Source of the DNA: Jacaranda mimosifolia
Taxonomy: Eukaryota > Streptophyta > Magnoliopsida > Lamiales > Bignoniaceae
Length of the DNA stretch: 64,000 bases
NCBI GenBank assembly: GCA_018894105.1
Contig: CM032121.1
Span: 23,777,730 to 23,841,729 of the forward strand
Direction: 5' to 3'
The position numbers and the translations under genes are program-made. Below, piece by piece: positions 11,885-23,239 of the stretch. The notes below the pieces were generated by a model. It saw only the letters and a program-made list of their open reading frames with translations, did no database searches and had not been told where the DNA came from. How positions within the stretch are numbered: the first letter of the stretch is position 1; each line of letters starts with the position of its first letter.

Positions 11885-13138
11885 TGATGGGTGTCGAATC
11901 TAACAAAAATAAATTTGTACTCTAAAGATATGATTTGTGATAGCGATAAGTAGGGTCGTATTCCATAAGGGATAGGTAAATTTTATTTCTTTCAAGTTTA
12001 CTTAAAAAAGTAAAATAGAATGGGGGGTTTTTATGAAAACAAAGACCTAGAATCTTAAAAGTAAATAAATCATAAATAAAAATAAGGAATCAATAAGAAT
12101 GAAATCTAGCCTGAGGTAAAATCTTAGTTTGGTTCTCAAATTTGATCATCGATGCAAAGATAAACTTCTCATTTCTGAATAAACTGGTTATAGTTACTTA
12201 GGACACCCTAATAACCAATCTCTCTTTACTATCTTGATAAGTAAGAAAATCTCATTAGGTATTTCCCTTGCCACTAAATAACCCTAAAGAGACACTCATA
12301 GAATTTAATTTATCAACAACATTAAAAACTAGAGAGACCCAGCCCTAGCCAGTACACACGCGGGGTTCATTTAGACTATATTATTTATCCACATAGGACA
12401 AATCATGCATATTACCACACATAACTATGTTATTTGCTACAAGTATTAGAATAATTAAACAATTACGGATTTAATGTTCTAATTGACAAAATAAATATTT
12501 TGAGCTATCAAATTTGGGCCTTAAATTTAATAAACCTGAATACTCATAATGAAAACAGAAGATAGATAAATACTCAAGAAATAAGAAAAATAAATTAAAT
12601 CATTTAGATCTCACAAATATTGAAGAAACCAAAGTTCGATAATCCCTTAGGCTAGAGCAAGAGTTTAGCAACTCATGGAAAGAAGAAAATGTAGGAAACT
12701 AAAAATATGTTGAATAAAAGAATGAAAAAGCTCTCTATGAAAGATACCTAGTTCCCTATAAATAGTGTACTACTCCTAATGAAACTAGGAAACTAATAAG
12801 GGAAACTTAAATTCTCCTAACTAAAAAGATAAAAATTAAAACATTCCAAACATATACAACTGTCAAAATAGGTTGAATGCTTCCTAATCAAATTTGCATA
12901 AAGTCTTGGAAAGCAAATGCCCGCACTCAAATTATTTTCGTCTTCCATTCCTCATCTCCTCGGAATGTGATCTTTACTCCAAGCATGTCAAATGCTCGAT
13001 TTTCAGCTGCTTTTAGCTTGAATCTCCAATTTGCTTCACAAAATATAAAATGAAAGTTAAAACCCAACAATTAAGCATTTTTACTATTAATCATAAGGGA
13101 AATTTATACGAATTAAACGACAAAAATTCAATTCAACT
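11885..13138 (-). repeat. Athila 5' LTR
   Basis: Partner of 3443-4716. Begins TGATGGGTGTCG and ends TTCAACT on the + strand, where the expected terminal CA has become CT. About 1.25 kb. Confidence 0.85.
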
Positions 13139-13919
13139 GATTGAGGAACTTCCTAATTGTGAATCTTGTTTGAAGGGAAAAATGACCAAAACTCCCTTTG
13201 TAGGACAAACGGAGAGATCCACAAGTCCTTTGGATTAGATCCTTATGGATGTTTGTGGCCCACTAAGACTTAGTGCGAGAAAAGGCTATTCCTAGTTTAT
13301 CACCTTCATCGATGATTATAGTCGGTTTAGATATGTGTATCTTATGAAGTACAAATCCAAAGCCTTTGAAAAGTTCAAAGAGTATAGGAATGAAGTGGAA
13401 AAGCAAAAGAAACTTAGTATTAAAGCTCGTTGCTTGGATCGAGGAGGAGAATACTTAAGTACTGAATTTTTAGATTATCTGAAAGAGAATGGAATTCTCT
13501 CACAATGGACTCTACCAGGCATATCCCAACACAACGGAATAGCCGAAAGGAGAAATCGTACCTTGTTAGACATGGTACGTTCCATGATGAGTTTTTCTAA
13601 TGTGTCCATATCCTTTTGGGGATATGCTTTACAAACTACGACAATGCTATTAAATATGATACCACCAAAGTCAGTGCCTAAAACACCGCATGAGATATGG
13701 AATGGCAAAGCACCATCTTATAACAACCTTAAAGTTTGGGGGTCTCCCGCCTACGTAAGATTGACAATGGAAGACAAGTTAGATAGTAGATCCACCTTGT
13801 ACAAGTTTGTGGGATACCTAAGAGAGTCTTTAGGTTATTACTTTTATAAACCCTCGAAACAAAAAGTGTTTGTTTTAATGAATGCCTGCTTTTTAGAAGA
13901 AAAAAATTCCATTAGATAA
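13139..13919 (+). pseudogene. Copia 1 integrase remnant
   Basis: Continues the copia 1 frame after the Athila insert. It has the zinc-binding end (CESCLKGKMTKTPF), then DDYSRFRYVYLMKYKSKAF, LDRGGEYLSTEF and GISQHNGIAERRNRTLLDM. Two catalytic-core acidic positions, Asp in LDRGGEY and Glu in GIAERRN, are present. Stops lie near 13237 and 13296 in the N-terminal part; from 13335 a 194-residue stretch is open to IRSR-like sequence at the RT boundary. Integrase inserts the element cDNA into chromosomes. The open core is the longest copia coding fragment left. Confidence 0.85.
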
Positions 13920-14756
13920 AAATGGTGGTGTTGTTGAACTTGATGAAGTTCAAAATGATCAACAAATCCTATAAGCAGTAAAAATGAGTGAGCATCAAGT
14001 GACCTACACATATCTTCCTAGAAGGTCGGACCAAATCAAGAAGTAACTCGAAAGGTTAGAATTCCTTCATGAAATGGGCCTATCAGATAATGATCCAAAG
14101 ACATATGAGAAAGCTATGTTAGATATAGACACGGGACATTGGCTTGATGCCATGAGATCCAAAATAGACTCATGTACTTAAACAAAGTATGGACTTAGAT
14201 AGATCCAGCAAAGGGAATAATTCCCATTAGTTGCAAATAGATCTATAAGTGAAAGCTTGGAGTCGTTGGAGAGGTAGTGGCATTCAAGGTGCGATTTGTG
14301 GAAAAAGGATACACTTAAAGACCCAGTATTGATTTTGAGGAAACCTTTTCACCGGTTACAATGCTTAAGTCCATTCGGATTCTACTTGCCATAGCCGCAT
14401 AATATGACTATGAGATATGGCAAAATGGATGTAAAAACTGCTTTCCTCAATGGAGACATTGAAGAAGAAATATATAGAGAGCACCCACAAGGTTTTACAT
14501 CCAAAGAAAGTGAGCAAAAGGTTTGCAAACTCTAGAAATCTATTTATGGACTCAAACAGACGTCTCGAAGTTGGAACATATGTTTTGATAATATAGTCAA
14601 ATAGTTTGGCTTTGTCAAAAATGTTTATGAACCATGTGTGTACATGAAGGCTAGTGGGAGTAGTATACAGTTTATTGTGCTTTACGTCAATGACATCCTT
14701 CTCATTAGGAATGAGGTAGGAATGTTAGAGTATACTAAAGCATAGTTATTACAATC
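13920..14756 (+). pseudogene. Copia 1 reverse transcriptase remnant, 5' part
   Basis: Recognisable Copia RT pieces are MDVKTAFLNGDIEEEIY, HPQGFTSKES, SIYGLKQTSRSWN and YVNDILLIRNE. The YVDD catalytic box is altered to YVND at 14683-14694, removing a metal-binding Asp. Many stops and shifts upstream. The frame breaks at 14756, where the composite insertion begins, and is taken up again near 22320 at the homologous point, judged against copia 2. Confidence 0.8.
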
Positions 14757-17700
14757 TTTAGTCACTATGTATGTATTTAGTGATGTGTATATAAGAAAAA
14801 TATGTGTATATGGCATTATACACTAGCTCCCATTTGAGAATAAATATAATATTTTTTAAACTTAAAGTAATACATTGTATTAATAAATATATAATTTACG
14901 AATTTAATATACATAAAAGCAACATATGTATTTGAAATTTTATTATTTTTCAAGAACCAAAACCTACACATATGATTTTATAAATAATTAAATTTCTATT
15001 AATTGTAGAGTTGCTAGCAGTGTAATACTTGCAAACGTGTGCTTACTCCATCAGCACTTGTTTCCTAATTACGATTACTTTCTTTTTAATTAATGGTAGA
15101 ATAGCTAGCAGTGTCATAATTACAGCAAACCGCAAGTCATTACAGAGGCCTCAAAAGCTTCAACTTATTATATTTGATGATGGGGATGATGTTTCCCAAA
15201 CTATAGCAAAAGTTAAAGCTACAATGCAATGTATGCGCACTTTTCTGCTTCCATATGACTCAAAAACTTGCTGCCAATTGGATTTGATGGTACATTGCCT
15301 CATAACAGAACCAATAAACATTCCCAGTTTTGTCTAAAATAACATTAAACCTTGTGATCGAGCTATTCAAATATTGCAAGACTTCTTTAATTTCTTTTTT
15401 CCTAATTCCTAATTCAAATTTAGACATGTGACTCTCAATACTTCACTTGTCTTGTTTTGTTTCTAGATATGTACGTGGTGAATCTGGTGGTTGATTCGGT
15501 CAACTTGGTGCTCTTAGTTTCTGGATTATAAGGTGGGTCTCATCTTTTTTTATAATTGTTACATGCAACTGAGAAATTCAAGAATATGTTGTTACATGTA
15601 TAATGACAAGATGCTAATTAGTTTAGCATGCCACATCAATATTGGAAAAATAGCTTCATTAATTTTGTGTTCTTATTAATTATCCTTTTGATCTTTACTT
15701 TGCCATTTTGATTATTTAGTTTCTTGTGACAAACATGTGACAAAACCAATCTAATTGGACTGACTAATGGATTGCTGCTTTGGTTGCAATGCTGGCTTGG
15801 TATTCTAGTGTGAGTGGCACAAAGTATCACCAATTTGCAATTTTCATAGATTAACTTTGCTTTATCTTATCAAATGATTAATTCAATCCCTCATCATCTT
15901 TGCTATGTCGATCTCAACTTAATCTTTTCTTACAGGATTCTGAAAACTTTAAGTTAGATTCTCATTGGTGTCGATTTCTTCTTCTACATATAAGTTTTAT
16001 AAATTTTTCTACTTTTTTTGGTTAGTATATGGTTGCTCAAATGTTCCACCTTTCCGTCTAAAGAGGAGTATTTAAAAGTGAGATGCATTCATCTGTAATT
16101 TTATTGGGATACTTGTTCAGCCTTGAAGGATTTTGAGGAAGACCCCCCAAAACAACAGTCTTAGAGTCTTACTTCCATCTCCAAAATCAACAGATTCTGG
16201 TGGAACTTTAGCGTAAATTAGTTACACTGTTTATACTTTCATAACTGAGGTACTGCACCAAATTACTTATTACTTTAGAAGCAAAATTTTAAGCTTCAAC
16301 ACTAAATCCCACAACTTGTCCTTTTCTCCTCCTCATTCAGATAAACTCAACGATTTAGCAATTTCTTGTTGTGAATGAAGAAAAGGAGGATCAACTAGCT
16401 CTAGAAGTTTGTGACCCTTTCTCTAGCTCACCACATTACGGCTATTTGCCTGAAAATTGAGGTAAAAATTCTATCCCAATAAGAGATCTACCAAGTGTAG
16501 GTGATTTTGTAGTCTTTCTTTGTCATCATGCATCAAGACCTATAACTTTAATAATAACCATTAAGCACTTACTTTTCTCATCAAATAGCTAGGGAAAAAA
16601 AATCCTTCAATGCATATAGCTGATGACAGATTTGATCATCATGAAATGTTGAAAATAAACTTTAATAGTTCATTATATGTATATGAAGAAAAACTCCTCC
16701 TAATGACATTTATAACAATTTGTAGACTCACTCTGTCTGAAAAATTCTAACATAGGTTCTTTCAAGATTCCTTTGTTTCCAAGCGAACACTTCAAAAAAT
16801 TGTGTTGAAATAGGGAGATTTCTACCAGAAGCCTTCGGTAGCATAAGTTTGGCTTACATTAAATCAACTTAAGACTTGATAAACATATATCTAGATGGCT
16901 AACTATTCATTTGTGAAGCAAGAATTCTCTAACATTGTTGGGTGACAATGCAGGCCAATTAAACTATCAACAAAAGTGTTATGGTCATCAATGTTAACCC
17001 TTTCACTTGTTATGGTCGTTTTGGTATTGTTCTGGTCTAATAAAACCATGCATGATAGGGGAAAATGCTCCAATAGGTTCTCCATTTTTCATAGACCGGT
17101 CTAGGGAAGTTCATCACTTCTCCTAAAATAAATTTTGTACAGGAAATTCATTTCTTAGGTGGTAAGCATTTCTGCAAATAAATTTATATACTTGAAGCCA
17201 TGAGGTCGCAAGATCAACTTGCTGCACAAATGTGGCATGTATATTATAAATGAATATGAATTAGCATGACCATTTTGGCAAAGAAAATCATAGCTTCACA
17301 ATTTTGCTTCTCTCTTGTAGAATAGGTATTGATACTTAATTATATTTTTTTTGATCAATTGATATTCACATAACTACATTCTGAAAAGATATTATTTGTA
17401 AAAAAATTAAATTTTGCAAACCCAAGAGAGAAAAGCTCAACAATCTAGTATTTGTCTTAAATCTTTCCTAAGTGGCTGGAGAACCAAATCCACCTCGAAG
17501 GTCCAACATTCAAAAATTGAAAGCATATCCATGTTGTAGCAAACAAACCATTTTCAAAGCCCAAGAATGATAAAAGGACACCAAAAACATATCAATGCAC
17601 CAATAGTTCATGTTGCACTAGCCCTTTCGAAAGATTGACCTAAAAGATTTGGAGGGATTTTGGATTATCTTGAAGATATGCTTCACAACAAATGAAATAG

Positions 17701-18439
17701 AGGCATGATAGAATTCAATTGTTGTATCATTCTTGTTATATGAAATGTACTTACACACAAGTAACGTACACATAGCCACTCAATAAGTAAATACTTTTTC
17801 AACTATTTGCTCCATTCAAATCAATCATTCTCCCCAAGCAAGCAATTGCTACTAAATTTTCTAGCACATTATGCATCTTGGTTCGTACTTATAGCTCTTG
17901 ATCTATTATTCTCTTCATTCAATTTAGTGTTTTCAAGTAATAACAACTCAATTTTCTTTGTATAATCTTCAAAGACTTGCAGCAAGAAGAGCGATATCAC
18001 TCATGTTGAATTTGTTTTGTAGTTAAAGTTCTACTATCATTTAGTCACAAAAAAGAAAAAAATCTCAAAAATATTATTTTGTTGCACTTCACTTAGTTGT
18101 TTAAATAAGTTTAGGTTCAAGAGCACTCATTTTATAAGACTTGCATTTTATTTACTATCATGTTTGCACACACATAGACTAGCATGGTTTAAGCATTCAC
18201 CAAATTTTTAATTTTTAATTTTTAAATTTTAAGGAAAACAACTTTAGTGGCATGACCGAAGGGACAATGTGTTGCTATTTGCAGTTTTGATGTTTCTTTA
18301 AGTTTTTCTACAATCTTTTTGTTTTTATCTTGTTTTTCAGTTCAAAAATAAAAAAGAATTAGAAAATTCAAAAATATAAAAATATTATATTTACTAAAAG
18401 ATGAAAAGCTCGCTTATACCAACTCATGCCATAGATCGG
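14757..18439. other. Unassigned AT-rich sequence within the composite insertion
   Basis: No gene or transposon family recognised. A short open stretch at 15029-15337 (102 codons, IIFDDGDDVSQTIAKVKATM) followed by a possible continuation YVRGESGG near 15470 might be an eroded gene fragment, but neither is identifiable. The part around 18180-18400 (poly-A/T-rich, just before the tandem duplication) resembles retrotransposon leader sequence in composition only. Confidence 0.4.
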
Positions 18440-19190
18440 GACGAAGAACCTCAAGGATGACAGGCCAACCCGATTAGTAATGATGAATTCAAAGAGATTG
18501 AGATCTTACAATCCAAAGGCTTCGACATACCTTGAAGGCTACATAACAGTCTAAGATGAGTAATGTCCTCAAGAACAACCTCAATGTTTTGAATTAGGGA
18601 GAAAATTGGGCTTTCTAGGAAGAAATAGAGGATCAGTTGAGAATGAGATGTGAAAAAGAGCAAAAACAACATTAGCTTGACTTTGTTAGACAAGCTATTG
18701 AGATGATACTTGCTAGTTCCAGAAGACTCAAGAGAGTTATCCACCTCCATCGGAGGTTTATAATCTAAAATTTTGACCAACACTATTACTACTTGATGTA
18801 AGGGAGACTAAGTTGCGGCACAGATCAAGATGATAAAACCTCAAGGATGAAAGACCAGTCGATCCCAGAAGGTTGAGATCTTACAATCCACAGACTTCAA
18901 ACATTCTTTGGAGGCCAAAATAGTCTAAGATGAGTAACATCATCAAGAACAACCTCGATGCATTGAATCAAGGAGAAAATTGGGCTTTCTAGGAATAAAC
19001 AAAGGATTCGTTGAGAATGAGACTGTGAAAAATAGCAAAAATAACATTAGCTTAACTTTATTGTATAAACTTTTGAGATGATGCTACCTTAGTTCGAGAA
19101 GATCTCGAGACATTATCCACCTCCATTAGAGGTTTGGAATCTAAAATTTTGACCAATACTTTATACTAGTTGATGTAAGGGATTCCATGG
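18440..19190. repeat. Tandem duplication of about 380 bp
   Basis: Two head-to-tail copies, 18440-18809 and about 18815-19190. Shared landmarks are CCTCAAGGATGA, TTGAGATCTTACAATCCA, GAGAAAATTGGGCTTTCTAG, AACATTAGCTT and TTATCCACCTCCAT. Offsets between landmarks are 377-390 bases. No coding sense in either copy. Confidence 0.85.
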
Positions 19191-19479
19191 TTTAAAACAA
19201 AAAGAAAAAAAGAAAATAAAAAATAAAAAAAGGATGGCAAAAAACTTCACTAGTAATATAAAGATAATCAGCATAGCGTCTTGGAGAAAGTCGAGGGGTT
19301 TAGGTTTCCAGACAACAGCCCACACCAGTGCTGGTCAAGGTAACTACATCGAGATAGGCCCATCCCTAGCTAGTTCCAACAATAGTAGGTCAGATGCTAT
19401 TCTAGGCCGGAGGCGAGAAAATATTCTGCTAGGTTTTATCTCAGTATAAACAATCAACTTCACTAGCTATATATTCACA

Positions 19480-21320
19480 CCCTTATCCCCTAAAATGGTC
19501 TCATCCCTATCCTACCAAGCTGTAGGGTTCGAACTTTTATAATGTTTCCTGAGGATGAATTGCAAACCTTCTTAGAACATATTGCTCAATTCACCACACA
19601 AAGCAGGAAAGAGGCATGGATGGTAATTTGGAATTGCAACTTTTTCCTAGTTCACTTATAGGTGAGACATTTCTTTAGATTATTAAACTAAGGCTAAGCT
19701 CAATTCCAAGTTAGCAAATTTGGAAAACCTCTTTCACAACTATTTCTACTGTGTTCCCTTGGAAGTCTCAATTTCTGAGCTGATTCACATGAGACAACTT
19801 CTATGAGAATTAGTAGAGGAATACATGGGAAGGTTTGTTAATGTTAGACACTTTTGCCCAATCGCACTATCAAAAATAGCTATATTAACCTAGCCATAGG
19901 TGGGATGCATTTAAATAAAAGTTTAATTCCATCTTTGACTTGATAAAAACGGTAACAACATGTGTAAAACTCTTGAGAGAGGAAAACAACAAAATGTGAA
20001 CAAGCAAGTGTCCATGCCATTAGGTTGGGACGATCAATTTATGGTCCATCAAAATGGTACCCGAACTAAGTTTATTGAAAATGAGATAGGGCTAGCTAAA
20101 ATAGTTTGTAAAAAAAAACACCCCATATGCATTAGTTAGGCTTAAAAAAATACAACAATACATTAAAGTTCCTTCTAGTACATCAAAATAACCTGAGTTT
20201 GAATTGGGTGTTGAGATGAGACACTTTTTAGACATATGCAAAACTGAAGATATATTTGATCAACTTATGCGAATGGCAAAATAAAATTTTACAAAGATCA
20301 TCAACTACCATTAGCCAAAGAGCTTAAAGGAAAATAGGACTACAAGTTTCATAATGTCTAGACTCACTCAATTAATGATTGTCTTGTTTTCCAGTGGGTT
20401 ATCCGAAATTGCCTCGACCGAATAAGTAGAAGACTCTGGCCCATTTATGCAGGCCTCTGTTCACCTTGCCACATAAGATGGCCACTTTTCCACTTATGAT
20501 AGCCCCGAGTGTATATAACATTTTTGTGCCCTAGACCAAACCTTTATAAAATTCTCACATTTTCCTTATCAATATACACCACCATTTCGTCTAGTCCAAT
20601 ATCTAGATTAGTTACTAATGTCATTTTGGTACCAAAGCATAATGGAAATTAGAGGCTATATATCAATTTCACATACCTAACAAGGTGTTTTTAGAGGATC
20701 CATTCCTAATTCCGCATATGACATACTAGTGAACTCAACGGCATAATGCAAGTTGTTGAGTCTCCTCTCTTCTACCAAGGATATAATCAAATAATGTTGG
20801 ACCTTATGGAACAAATGAAAACTAGTTTTGTGACAACACATGGTATATACTACCATAATGTGATGTCATTTGGCCTAAAAAATGTACGAGCTACTTACTA
20901 GAGGTTGGTTAACCATATATATGAAAGCATGATTGAGAGAACGTGAAAGTTTATATAAATGACATGTTAGTCAAGAGTAGATTGCAAGTTAAGCACCTTT
21001 AAGATTTAGAAGAGTGCTCTGACATATTAAGAAGAATTCCCATTAAGCTCAACCCAGCCAATGCACCTATGGCATCCCAAGTAGAAAGTTCTTGGGCTTT
21101 AGTGAGGCATAATGATGAATTCGAAAAAGATCAAGTCAATCCTATAGATGTTCCCTTTCTTTAGCACTCCATAAAAGAGATGCAGACACTGACTAGGAGG
21201 ATGATAGCAGTCAATGAGTTTGTATCGAAGCTGCCGAACGTGGGTTACCTTTCCTTAAAATTCTAATAGGAGTGTGAATGGGCCTTTAATTAACTGAAAC
21301 AGCATCTAAAATCAATTTCT
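19480..21320 (+). pseudogene. Degenerate Ty3/Gypsy gag and RT fragment
   Basis: The + strand holds a gag-like stretch at about 19748-19875 (VPLEVSISELIHMRQLL, stop, ELVEEYMGRFVNVRHFCP), which resembles the Gypsy gag MRQ...NESVEEYxxRF region. RT pieces follow at about 20818-21300 (KTSFVTTHGIYYHNVMSFGL, KNVRATY, KFLGF), matching the RT palm and the end of the RT domain. The stretch between gag and RT is much too short for a full pol, so it is deleted as well as frameshifted. Unrelated in orientation to the other Gypsy elements here. Confidence 0.7.
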
Positions 21321-22311
21321 TGTTGGAATAGTGCCCCGCAAGCCAATTAGATTGGCATGTAAAACTACTCTATGTAACAATCTTAATTGAACAATATTCA
21401 ATAAAGTAAACACCTTCATCTTATGCATTTATGATTTCTTTACATGCATTTGGTTGAAGCCTTATAAATCATACAAGACTACAAGACTTGGTCACGCATA
21501 TGATGGTGATCGTAAAACAAGCCTCTATGGTCATGATTTTAAATATTCCAAGTCATAGAATCTTACGAGACAAAGCATCTAAGTTTTGGATAGACTTACA
21601 CTAACGATGCATACACTAAGGAGTTGGATATTTCCCTATTTCATGGGTAATCTATGTTAGACATAGATACATGTTAGTGGGTGCTTGTTAGAGACTAAAG
21701 ACTTGCTTAGAGAAACCACAAAGTAGCCATAAAGGCACGTCGGTAGTAGCAAATTCTCTAGCTTACGATAGTACCTATAATTAGTCCTTTGACTTGAGGT
21801 TCTACAGTAACTTTGTATTTAGGTCCTTATGCTTTGATTTTGCTCCGACCACATAGCGGGTCACCTGAGGCTTAGTTTGGGTAGAAGCTACCTAAGTATG
21901 AAAGTTGGTGAGTTTCAAGATGGGATCCGTTTCCCCCATTTGTAAAGAACAGGTTAATCTTTTATATATTATAAGATTATCGATTCCAAGAAATCCATAT
22001 ACAAAGTGATATGATTATTTGGAAAAGAAATTTTCCAAAGTTGAGGTCATAATGAGAAATCAAACATCAAAAATAGATACAAAGTTAATGAGGCTACTAG
22101 GGAATGGCTAAATATCTTGCCCTAGGTCTCTTTCGGGAGTTAGGAAAAGGAATGACTATATTTGCACAACAAGTATAGGTGGTATAGCTCGCCCTCAATT
22201 AATTCATCCAATTGGTTAGGCTCCATAGGTTTGTGCAAGACATCAACTATGGAGATTAGGTATTCTATAATTAATATAGATTAATTGATAGAGTAATTAG
22301 TTTAAAAGAGT
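21321..22311 (+). repeat. Truncated copia LTR (left 1 kb)
   Basis: Begins with the canonical LTR start TGTTGGAATAGTGCCCCGCAAG and follows the other LTRs through the TTAATATAGATTAATTGATAGAG region, then stops and passes into copia 1 RT. The right half, including the promoter, is missing. Confidence 0.8.
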
Positions 22312-23239
22312 TTAGACTACTTAGTTCTCCATGAAGGATTTGGTATAAGCATCCAACGTATTAGAAATACGTATTTATAGAGATAGATTAAAGTGGATGC
22401 TAGGGCTTTCTCAAATTCCAAACATTGACAAGATACTAAAGAAGTTTGGTTTGGAAAAATCCAAGAGAGGATTTATTCCTATGGGACATGGCATTCGTCT
22501 TTCCAAGTTTATGGCCCCTAAGATTGATGATGAGAGAGAAATAATGTCTTGCATACCTTATCCTCTGCTACATGGAGCATAATATATGCTATTCAATGTA
22601 CAAAATTGGATGTGGCACATGCTCTCAGCATTATGAGTGGTTTCCAATCCGATCTTTGTAAAAGTCATTGGACAGTCGTAAAATCAATCCTTAAGTACTT
22701 GAAAAGGACTAAGGACTTGCTTTTAGTATACAGCGAAGGAGAATTGAAACTAGAGGGGTTTCGATGTAGATGACCTAAAATCCATTTCTAGATTTATATT
22801 TTGCCTCAATGGCGACGTGGTGAGTTGGAAGAGTTTCAAACAAGACACTACGACCAACTCTACCACAGGGGCAGAATACATTGTGGCTTCAGAAGCTGCA
22901 AAAGAAAGTGTTTGCATGAAAAACCTCATTCAAGAGTTGAATGTAGTGCCTAGCATTACTGACCCAGTAGTTGTCTTTCGTGAAAATAATGGGGTAGTAG
23001 CACAAGCTAAAGAGCTAAGATCTCATCAGCGATCCAAGCACATATTGAGGCAATATCATTTGATTTGGGAGATTATTGATGGAGGCGACATCTTAGTAGA
23101 GAGAGTTGCCTCAGAAGAGAATATAACAAATCTACTGACTAAACCCCTATTGCAAAAGGTCTTTGAAGGACATCTTGAGAATATGGTCTCAAGAATATGG
23201 GGAATTGGCTTTAGGGCAAGTGGGAGATTTTTGGAATAG
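22312..23239 (+). pseudogene. Copia 1 RT end and RNase H remnant
   Basis: Resumes copia 1 pol: MLGLSQIPNIDKILKKFGLE, HWTVVKSILKYLKRTKDLLL, then the RNase H stretch VSWKSFKQDTTTNSTTGAEY and LLTKPLLQKVFEGHLENM (22817-23239, largely open). RNase H would remove the RNA strand of the cDNA hybrid. There are frame changes near 22580 and 22770. It ends at the polypurine tract GTGGGAGAT directly before the 3' LTR. Confidence 0.85.

Larger units (their letters stand above)
3443..13138 (-). mobile_element. Athila-type Ty3/Gypsy element lacking RT, RNase H and integrase
   Basis: A 9.7 kb element bounded by two similar LTRs (3443-4716 and 11885-13138) and transcribed right to left. It has a tRNA-Asp-like primer-binding site next to the right LTR, a polypurine tract next to the left LTR, an N-terminal gag fragment, a CCHC knuckle, the TLRSGKELKEPSKK gag/protease linker typical of Athila, and an aspartic protease. 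No RT, RNase H or integrase is visible between the protease and the 3' tract (4736-6395), so it is an internally deleted, non-autonomous derivative. It interrupts the copia 1 pre-integrase/integrase region, with imperfect 5 bp target duplications CATCG (3438-3442) and GATTG (13139-13143); the uninterrupted copies read CATTG. Confidence 0.85.
14757..22311. mobile_element. Composite insertion in copia 1 RT
   Basis: About 7.5 kb separating two adjacent parts of the copia 1 RT. Possible 5 bp target duplication ATTAC (about 14752-14756) and ACTAC (about 22312-22316), imperfect. It does not have a clean single-element structure: the left 3.7 kb is unassigned, then follow a tandem duplication, a Ty3/Gypsy gag/RT fragment and a truncated copia LTR. 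It probably arose by several insertions and deletions. The outer limits are set by homology with copia 2. Confidence 0.55.

Noticed and set aside
16903..17085. 60-codon minus-strand frame in the unassigned block
   Set aside because: Short, with no family resemblance or supporting context.
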